Assembly: GCA_959347315.1 (NCBI GenBank)
Contig: OY365822.1
Span: 14,274,519-14,338,518, forward strand
Length of the DNA stretch: 64,000 nt
From: Bimastos eiseni
Taxonomy: Eukaryota; Annelida; Clitellata; Crassiclitellata; Lumbricidae
Reading direction: 5' to 3'
This document shows positions 57,337-64,000 of the stretch, one piece after another. The position numbers were made by a program, and so were the translations under genes. Within the stretch, counting starts at the first letter, position 1; each line of letters starts with the position of its first letter. The notes under the pieces were generated by a model, which saw only the letters and a program-made list of their open reading frames with translations, did no database searches and had not been told where the DNA came from.

Positions 57337-57768
57337 CTAAGTTAAGACTTTGTGGCTCTGAAAAGAGCCGTTTTCTTTCCGATCTGGCGACGCCGGACGA
57401 GGGCCGTCCCAGACGCTTACCTGGAGCTGGTGTACTTTGTCACCGCCTTCGGACACGGCGTGTTTGGCCAGCAGGAGCCAGACGGCCGTCTGGATTTCGC
57501 GACTCGTGATCGTTGATCGGCGGTTGTAGTGGGCCAGACGGCTGGACTCGGCGGCGATGCGCTCGAAGATATCGTTGACGAAGCTGTTCATGATGGACAT
57601 GGTCTTCGACGATATGCCCGTGTCGGGATGGACCTGCTTGAGCACCTTATAGATGTAGATGGCGTACGACTCCCTACGGCGCCTCTTGCGCTTCTTCTCG
57701 CGGGCTCGGGCTGCCTTCGCTTTCGACGCGGCCTTCTTCGCTCCCTTCGACGCTGGTTTGGACGGCAT
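57337..57768 (-). pseudogene. H2B: Histone H2B with damaged C-terminus
   Basis: The frame begins [12 protein letters not shown] and follows metazoan H2B through the histone fold ([45 protein letters not shown]). H2B would pair with H2A in the nucleosome. Near the end, Arg is replaced by Trp after TAV. Four codons (normally PGEL) are missing before AKHAV, and an 8-nt loss after VSE shifts the frame. The canonical ending [13 protein letters not shown] is still encoded in the other frame, with TAA at 57417-57419. The actual frame instead runs on through the histone stem-loop to 57337. Given the equally broken H2A, this is probably a pseudogene or an assembly problem. Confidence 0.8.
57354..57369 (-). 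terminator. Histone mRNA 3' stem-loop (H2B)
   Basis: On the minus strand the sequence reads GGCTCTTTTCAGAGCC, the canonical metazoan histone stem-loop (6-bp stem, 4-nt loop), followed by ACAAAG. It lies about 48 nt after the original H2B stop position. Confidence 0.9.
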
Positions 57769-58058
57769 ATTTCTATCTTCTTAGACACGAGTAGGAGAAG
57801 AAGAAGTAGTAGCAGACCTCTGAGATGAACAGACAGACACGAGAAACGCCTGTGACGGCGGGCGTATTTATGCGCGCGCGACGCGGCGAGCCGAGATCAC
57901 GTGAGTCGATTAGTATGCGTGAACCGGGGCAAACACGTGGTGCGCTTAGTCTGGCTGCGTTCTAGATATATCAAGCGGTCGTCTGCGGCATTATTGTGAG
58001 CGGAGAGGAAGGCTGTGGATCGTTTTGTTGGACGTAGTATAAAGAGGAAGAAGAAAAG
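57769..58058. promoter_or_regulatory. Divergent H2B/H2A intergenic promoter
   Basis: The 290-bp spacer separates the two histone ATGs. For H2B a TATA-like TAAATA (minus strand) lies at 57865-57870, about 97 nt before the ATG. For H2A a TATAAAG at 58038-58044 is only 15 nt before the ATG, too close for a usual TATA box. The rest is GC-rich, with a GCGCGCGCG tract. Confidence 0.5.
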
Positions 58059-58361
58059 ATGTCCGGACGCGGAAAGGGGGGCAAGGTGAAGGGAAAGGCG
58101 AAGAGCCGTTCGTCGCGAGCGGGACTGCAGTTCCCCGTCGGGCGAATCTACCGTCTGCTGCGCAAGGGTAACTACGCCGAACGAGTTGGCGCCGGTGCTC
58201 CCGTGTACCTGGCGGCCGTGATGGAATATCTGGCCGCCGAGATGCTGGAGCTGGCAGTCGACAAGCATATATCAGTTAAATTTGTCCAAATTGAAATTGA
58301 TATGGGCAGATTGACTGTTGTCCCCAAATGGAATCATTGGACATTAATGGGTGATCGTTGA
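58059..58361 (+). pseudogene. H2A: Histone H2A, truncated after the alpha-2 region
   Basis: The frame from ATG 58059 gives [20 protein letters not shown], then a good H2A sequence ([26 protein letters not shown]) as far as LAAEMLELA at about codon 66 (58256). After this it enters AT-rich DNA and encodes about 34 unrelated residues before TGA. The second half of H2A (alpha-3, docking domain, C-terminal tail) and its stem-loop are not found downstream in the window. So this is a rearrangement breakpoint rather than a simple insertion. The surviving part would not make a functional histone. Confidence 0.85.
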
Positions 58362-59640
58362 ATGATGTCATGGGCGTAACCATATCGGCGCTATATAAGT
58401 TTTCAGATTGCTAGAAAACTATTAATGCTAGAGTGGTCCGTTTGGCGCTAAGTCTACCTAATTTTTTCATAATTTTTTTATTCTATCAAAAAAATGTTAC
58501 CTAAATATTTTCATATAATGTATGTTTATAACATTAGTTTATCATATTATACCAAGGTGTTATTCAGTTTACAGCTTTGCATAGATCTCAAATTACTCAC
58601 TTTGACTTTCTAATACAACTTCATCAACATTTGTCATATATGCATGAAATGACTCAAATGAGGTCAATATTAATTATCACATGTTTGTATAAGCACCTAA
58701 TTAACACAATCAATGCACAGTAATTGAAATAAAAGATTCTTTTAAAGTCAAAGCATTAGCCAATCTACATCAACTATAACCAATTCCAAAGACATCTTAT
58801 CATTATAACTGCAACATGACAATAGAAACTTAATGCAAGAAGACAAAACATTTTTAGCACACCAATAACTGAGTACATGTTGAATTACTTTAAAATACTT
58901 CACCCAGAATAAAGAATTCTTAATCTTGTTCAAAATGTTATACATAATCTTTACTCCAAGATCGTCTTATTCTATTCTCTTATTTGACATATAAAATTGC
59001 CAATAAAATCAATCTATAAGAAATAATACTTGACTTGCTTAACTGTCACACATTTTTATGACTTAATTTGCACACACTAAAAAAACAACTCAATTGATGT
59101 AAGACAACAGTTGCACAACTTTTCCATCATAAATAAGGTTTATAAGCATATAAACTTTACTTTGCATACAACCATCACTAAGTATATATTTTGTATTAAA
59201 ATCCATTTAGTATAAAACACATGCATCTTTTAATATGTTAGAGATATTCTCTTTTCTACGATTTAATAATTAATGGTTAATATTTTCCGGGACCTTGCAT
59301 AAACTACAAAGTCCAGTTTCATGTTTCTTCATAAGAAGAAGTCTTTCACTCAAGTTTACTTTTTCTAATCTCAATCTTGATATTTGAACCTCTTACCGTC
59401 TATTTAGGTCAATATATTTTAAGCACGTGTCCACCACAGGACAAATATGTTTATAATGCTGAGCCTTAGAATCATTGTCATATTCAATCTGCCATTCATT
59501 TACCACTAGTTATATAATTATACCTATATAACATCATATAATATAATATATATTAATATATAATGTAATATATATTATATGCTTAATATAATATAATATA
59601 ATCTAAAAAACTCTGCAAGAGTTTTTTAAATATTACGGAT
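58265..59640. other. AT-rich interval beyond the H2A breakpoint
   Basis: Base composition drops sharply from the GC-rich histone DNA. No gene, TIR or known element is seen. The right part has (TATAA)n-like runs at about 59520-59600 and an AAAAAACTCT / AGAGTTTTTT hairpin near 59606-59630. Confidence 0.5.
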
Positions 59641-59851
59641 GTAACTGAAATACGCATCTGAAAGCCTGACAGGACATAATACTGTCTAACTGCACACTGT
59701 AACCGTGACGCCATCATCGTCGATACGATTGAATTCCATCACTTTGCGTATTCTGTGAGTGCAGTCTGGGCAAAAGAGGAAGGTCTAAGTAAAAAGGCGT
59801 TTCAAGGGTGCCGCTCACATGGTATAGAATAATAGGTAGGCGGTGGTAGTG

Positions 59852-59933
59852 GCAGTTTAACGACGCCGTGCTATAACAATGACCATTAGCGTCGACCTCC
59901 TCCTTTATCCAGGATTTGTACTGACACTGTTCA
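59852..59933 (-). repeat. R1 repeat copy
   Basis: GCAGTTTAACGACGCCGTG, ACCATTAGCGTCGACCTCCT and TTTATCCAGGATTTGTACTG. Confidence 0.75.
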
Positions 59934-60298
59934 ACTGCAAGCAGTTGCGTAGTGAAATCATGATCGTAGTCTCGGATGGATAATCTCAAAGTGTGCATTA
60001 AATTCCTATTTTATTATGGTTAGGCCTACTAGCGAAAGTTTCTTGACCTGTGTTTGGCAAAGATCGTCATCCAATAATTAGCGTGAATAGGCGTTCTCCA
60101 AATAAGCTTATATAAGATCGGCTGAAACGTTCAAGAGGTGTCTAACAGAGCCTTCAGTTGCTTATTAATGATGAAGTGTATGATGCAAAAATATACTGTA
60201 TTTAATTGCGCTTAAGTATTAATAAAGTGCATCTAGTAGGGTGAACCGTTCAAAGGTGCTAGGGGGCTATTATTGCGACGGATGCACCAGCAGTATTT

Positions 60299-60380
60299 GC
60301 GGTGTAACGACACTGTATGAAAACAAAGATCGTTAGCGTCGCTCTCCCATTTTTTACCAGCTTGGGACTGGCCCTTTCAG
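60299..60380 (-). repeat. R1 repeat copy
   Basis: GCGGTGTAACGACACTGTAT, AAAGATCGTTAGCGTCGCTC and CAGCTTGGGACTGGCCC. Confidence 0.75.
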
Positions 60381-60390
60381 AAAGCGAACA

Positions 60391-60900
60391 GTGATGACGA
60401 GTGCCATCTGTTACAGAGAAATTAAAAAAGGGATAGCGCTAGAAAAGAGATGTTATGAAAAGGCGAAAACTGCTGAGAGGAAAACCTATACAGGAACTGA
60501 AGAGAAGAATGATAAAGACTGCTCAGAAGTGTGGTGCTGTGCGGAATTGAGAAAAGCGGACATAAGAAGACTGGAGGCTTTCGAAATGTTGACGGTCATG
60601 GATAATTGGAGACTAATGGAGAAAAATAGCTGGACAGAATACAAAACAAATGAAAAAGTAAGAAAAACATTGGAAAGGAAAGAACCTTGTCTTATAAAAA
60701 AAGAGAAAAAAAATGGATTTTTAACATATTGAGAGGAGACTCACTACCAAAAGGATAAGTTACATAAGAGGTTCAACAGCGAGCGCAGTGGCGATGTCGG
60801 ATATTTGGACCCGATCAAGAGCAGAAATAGAAGAAAAACGCTCGATTTAAGCAAGTTTTAACCAATAACGACCAGCGTTATTGATCAATTGCCTCCAATT
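60391..60900 (+). mobile_element. LINE C-terminal fragment
   Basis: The frame 60391-60732 contains RRLEAFEMLTVMDNWRLMEK and NSWTEYKTNEKVRKTLERK, typical of the region after the RT in one LINE group. RGDSLPK follows after a stop. Confidence 0.65.
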
Positions 60901-61199
60901 TCAGGTAGGAGGGAGTATTTTTTGCGTCTATGGGGGGGGGATATCTTGCCTTCCTGACACTTGGGATCTGGGGTTTGCCTCCATCACTCAGAGGGAGATT
61001 GACGCCGCTGTTATTGATTATTTCTTACGTTTTACTACGCGCTGGTCGTTAAAGGGTTAAAATATGACGTCCGATGTTATATAAAGTTGGGATGCGATTG
61101 GTTATAACGAAACCACAATTATCCTTCTACTCACGCAGCTGTGTATGTTTGTCCCTCTCTGTGAATGTTATCTCATTTTCGCTGTCTTTGTAGGCCTTT

Positions 61200-61360
61200 A
61201 GTGTTATGCATGTCTGTAATATGTATATATATGTATGTACATGTTTTGTGTCCATGCATCTGTGTGTATATCTGTTTGTGTGCTTATATATATATTTATA
61301 TTTAATACATAATATACATAAGCGTTTATGTGTATATGTATATGTATTTCTGACTGAATT
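61200..61360 (+). repeat. (TGTATA)n-type low-complexity tract
   Basis: ATGTATATATATGTATG and TATATATATTTATAT runs. Confidence 0.7.
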
Positions 61361-61621
61361 TTAAAACAAGAATGCGTCGCCGTCAATCGTAGTCAAAATA
61401 GTTCGCTAGGCACTTCAGACACTTTTATAAGAGTTGTAAGGGGCGATCTAATTATAGGCATGAACTATAAATAGAACTTCGCCTCAAATGAAGTCTGCAA
61501 TATGCCATGCAAATTTCTTCCTACTGCAACGGCCACTGTTGTCAAAAGCGGTCTGTAAACTATTGGATCCATCTTCACCTCTGTTTGCATTGAATAAACT
61601 CCTCAGTTGCTTGATATCTGA

Positions 61622-61895
61622 AGTGCCAGTTCCAAGTCATGATGAAGGAAGAGGGTGACGCCAATTTTTGATATAACGCATCTACTCGAACACCATTACT
61701 TGAGCTATATAGCTCGTCCCATGACTCCACAATAAAAAAATGGTTGGCATCATGTATTTTATTTCTGTACACCTCTATTTTCATGACACAGCACGATTTC
61801 TATCTTTCCTACTGTTATACGTCGCTTTGTCATAAGAAAGATGATTAGCGCCGCCCTCTTTATTTGCCCAGGCTTTTGACTGGCACCACCACAGA
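61622..61895. mobile_element. Short MITE-like element with R1 ends in inverted orientation
   Basis: R1 in plus orientation (AAGTGCCAGTTCCAAG, GAAGAGGGTGACGCCAAT) at 61622-61685 faces R1 in minus orientation (AGCGCCGCCCTCTTTATTTG, TTGACTGGCACC) at 61815-61895. This suggests R1 is the TIR of a non-autonomous DNA transposon. Confidence 0.5.
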
Positions 61896-62234
61896 AAGGC
61901 CAGAGTCGGGGTTTCAGCAAATAATACTTGATCATTGCTAACGTACCCCTCACAGATGCTTCACTTTTCCTCCTAGAAAAGTACCTATGAATAATATTCC
62001 CGCTATTTATATGCAGCGTATTGTGTGGCTTAATCGCAGAGCCAATGCAGCAGATAACAATTAACTTTATGAGTATTGGAGTAGGCGTGACATAAGTTTG
62101 ATAAGATTTCATTGTCACCGTTGAACCTGAACCAATCATCCTCACGTCAGAGGGACCAACAAAAGACCCTGAAGCGAATCCAAGGGGGTTGAGTGCGTAA
62201 TCTACCACCGTTAAATGATTAGGCAGTCTCAATC

Positions 62235-62300
62235 TCTATCAATCAATCAAAAATACTTGTTACAGCGCCCCTTCAAGATATCTAATCAGAGGCGCTAGCC
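62235..62300 (-). mobile_element. 3' tail of an L2/CR1-type LINE
   Basis: The reverse of AGCGCCTCTGATTAGATATC...GGGGCGCTGTAAC with an (ATTG)n end; it matches 28045-28125. Confidence 0.6.
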
Positions 62301-62369
62301 TCTTACCCCATAAAATCTATGGGGTAAGACTCTGCCTACAGTGCCTGTGTCCACCAAACATGACTCTGA

Positions 62370-62735
62370 CTGCCGTCCTTACTGTCTGTCTCTGTAGCTA
62401 TTTTTGTTGCACTCTTTATCTTCGTCTGTCTATCTTTCTGTAACTCTCTATATCTACATTGTCCTCTGTCTGTCTATCTCTCTAACTTCGTCTATCTATG
62501 ACTGTGTATCTGCCAGCTATCTGTCATCAGCTCTTTATCTCCGTCTGTCTCTGTCTCTCTGTTTGTCTGCCTGTCTCTCTGTCCGTCTATCTGTAGCTCT
62601 CTCTCAAAAGCTCTGTCTATTTCCATCTGTCTTTCCTTCTGTGGTTATCTCTCTATATATCTCCATCTGTCCTTGTGTCTGTCTCTCTCTCTCCATCTAC
62701 CTGTCTGACTGTCTCTCTCTATCTTTCTCTGTCAT
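62370..62735 (+). repeat. (CTGT/CTCT)n pyrimidine-rich tract
   Basis: Degenerate CTGTCTGTCTATCT-type units. The 130-codon frame across it is an artefact. Confidence 0.85.
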
Positions 62736-63069
62736 CGCTCTGAGCCTGTCACATGCCACAGTCCTTCACATTAAGCATTCCTTAACTATAGATTAGATGA
62801 TTAAAATGTTAGATCCTGGTTGCAATACTGTTAACTGCCGAGTGACGCCTGCCACACTTCGCAATATAAAACTTGTATGTAAATAACAATTTTCATTATT
62901 TTGATAAAAGTATGACACAGTCCACCTAGTAATCGTGTCAGCAACTTCTTACTTCACTCCTCTACGGTTTTCGACGGCATAATAGTGCAGATGCAAGCGT
63001 CTTACAGGTGTCGAAGGAGAACAATTTTTAATTAATGTCTTGCGTGTTAGCGAAGGCTGGCCGTGCTAT

Positions 63070-63140
63070 AGTGCCAGTCCAAAGTTTGACCAAAGAAGGA
63101 GGGCGACGCTAATCACCTTCGTTACGATACAGCGTCGTGG
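63070..63140 (+). repeat. R1 repeat copy
   Basis: TAGTGCCAGTCCAAAGTTTG, AAGGAGGGCGACGCTAATCA and ATACAGCGTCGTGG. Confidence 0.75.
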
Positions 63141-63519
63141 AAAAGGAGACAACCAAAATTATTTCGTGCTCTTATTTGTGTGACGCACGACTTTCGGAAG
63201 ACACCTTTTAGACGCTCAGTAACGATGGTATATAAGGACCTACGTCCATTATTTTGTTCATCAACATAGCGACCGCCATCTTTTCAACTCCTACTCAATA
63301 GCAATGATCAATTTCAGTGTGACACGATGATGCGTCAGGAAGTATTTGTATATTAGAACCTACTTCACAGATACTATGGATATATCGATATTTTAATCTC
63401 TCGTGGATAGGTTACATGTGTTATCGAGAAAGATTCAGCGTAAACAGATAGTCTGAAAACTGAAAAGCGAAGCCTTATTTGACTGTTTATCGGCAGTTTT
63501 AATCTGGTTTTCGTGCCAC

Positions 63520-63530
63520 TTGGCGGGAAA
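63520..63530 (+). promoter_or_regulatory. E2F-type site upstream of the terminal partial gene
   Basis: TTGGCGGGAAA closely fits the E2F consensus TTTSSCGC plus AAA and lies about 48 nt before ATG 63578. Confidence 0.45.
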
Positions 63531-63577
63531 TTTCAGTAACTGAAAATCTGTACGCAAATAAAGTAAATAAATTGAAA

Positions 63578-64000
63578 ATGGTAAAGAATAAACGAAAAAG
63601 AAAGCTTGATATATCATCAAGTTCTCCAAAACCGAGTGACGTTTCGTTGAACACAACTGGAGAAGAGACATTAGACGGGAAACAGAAACCCGACGTACAA
63701 CTGATGCATCCAAATAAAATGTTGACGCCGATTGGGTCTGATACGCCGATTGGCTTGACTAAAAACATTGACACAAGGAAGAAAAGTGAAGAAAATGTAA
63801 ACGATAAAACAAATGACTATGAATCAATTGCAACCTATAATTCCTGTCATAATCTTCTCAGGCCTGATGTTGCAGAGAATATGGCCTTTGAATCCTACTT
63901 TGAAACATTAGCACGTCGTCGTCGGTCACAATCACTGGAGGACCGATCACACCAGTTGAAAACTGGACGAATCTCTTGCAGATTTACTGGAAATTCTGGC
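63578..64000 (+). CDS. Unidentified basic, Ser-rich protein, 5' end only (runs off the window)
   Basis: An open frame of 141 codons starts at ATG 63578 (GAAAATGG) and is still open at base 64000. The product begins MVKNKRKRKLD, a strong nuclear-localisation-type cluster. It continues Ser/Thr/Lys/Asp-rich and probably disordered, with SSSSPKPS, an imperfectly repeated TPIG (LTPIGSDTPIG) and a later basic patch LARRRRSQSLEDR. No family is recognised. About 50 bases upstream is TTGGCGGGAAA, a good E2F-type site, which would fit a cell-cycle or DNA-metabolism gene; that is inference. Open frames on the opposite strand here are shadows. Confidence 0.6.
   Translation, partial: MVKNKRKRKLDISSSSPKPSDVSLNTTGEETLDGKQKPDVQLMHPNKMLTPIGSDTPIGLTKNIDTRKKSEENVNDKTNDYESIATYNSCHNLLRPDVAENMAFESYFETLARRRRSQSLEDRSHQLKTGRISCRFTGNSG

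Noticed and set aside
57529..57828. 99-codon plus-strand frame and a 66-codon minus frame
   Set aside because: Shadows of the GC-rich H2B coding sequence.
62404..62796. 130-codon Ser/Leu/Cys-rich frame
   Set aside because: Lies wholly in the degenerate (CTGT)n tract.
63435..63774. Two minus-strand frames of about 90 codons
   Set aside because: They oppose the plus-strand frame at 63578 with its NLS and good start context; no motif supports them.

Overview
The window looks like nuclear DNA of an invertebrate animal. It has long gene-poor AT-rich stretches, many microsatellites, many decayed non-LTR retrotransposons and DNA-transposon remnants, a divergent H2A/H2B pair with a metazoan histone 3' stem-loop, and a Polinton/adintovirus-type element. 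Large Mab-21/cGAS-like families are known from sponges, cnidarians and molluscs, but the sequence alone does not fix the phylum.

The most notable content is a locus of cGAS-like (Mab-21-fold) nucleotidyltransferase genes. Two tandem, directly duplicated genes (8.70-12.71 kb and 22.81-27.03 kb) encode the same architecture: an N-terminal MGNK(N/K)S myristoylation signal, about 13-15 ankyrin repeats in several blocks, then a cGAS-like catalytic domain. The Gly-Ser, Asp-x-Asp and third Asp catalytic positions are all present. Copy A has two in-frame stop codons in an otherwise open frame of 1,338 codons. Copy B has three frameshifts. A third relic of the same family lies at 31.1-31.4 kb. At 45.28-48.10 kb is an intact 940-residue single-exon gene with a Mab-21/cGAS-like domain fused to a long helical, TPR-like C-terminal half. 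If the enzymes are active they would be expected to sense a ligand and make a nucleotide second messenger; that is inference.

Layout. 0-3 kb: pyrimidine-rich repeats and tRNA-derived SINE fragments. 3.04-12.88 kb: duplication copy 1, carrying gene A. 13.39-18.24 kb: a Polinton/adintovirus-type element with capsid-region ORFs, a packaging ATPase, a zinc-ribbon/PLA2 protein and a chromodomain integrase; no DNA polymerase lies beside it. 18.29-27.20 kb: duplication copy 2, with gene B and extra nested transposons. 27.2-36 kb: minisatellites, the third relic, and a 74-bp near-perfect palindrome. 36.07-36.68 kb: a Polinton-type polymerase-region fragment. 36.7-44.5 kb: LINE remnants. 45-48 kb: the TPR-type cGAS-like gene. 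48-57 kb: repeats and LINE remnants. 57.3-58.4 kb: a damaged divergent H2B/H2A pair. 58.3-59.6 kb: very AT-rich DNA. 60-63 kb: repeats. 63.58 kb to the end: the first 141 codons of an unidentified basic protein gene that runs off the window.
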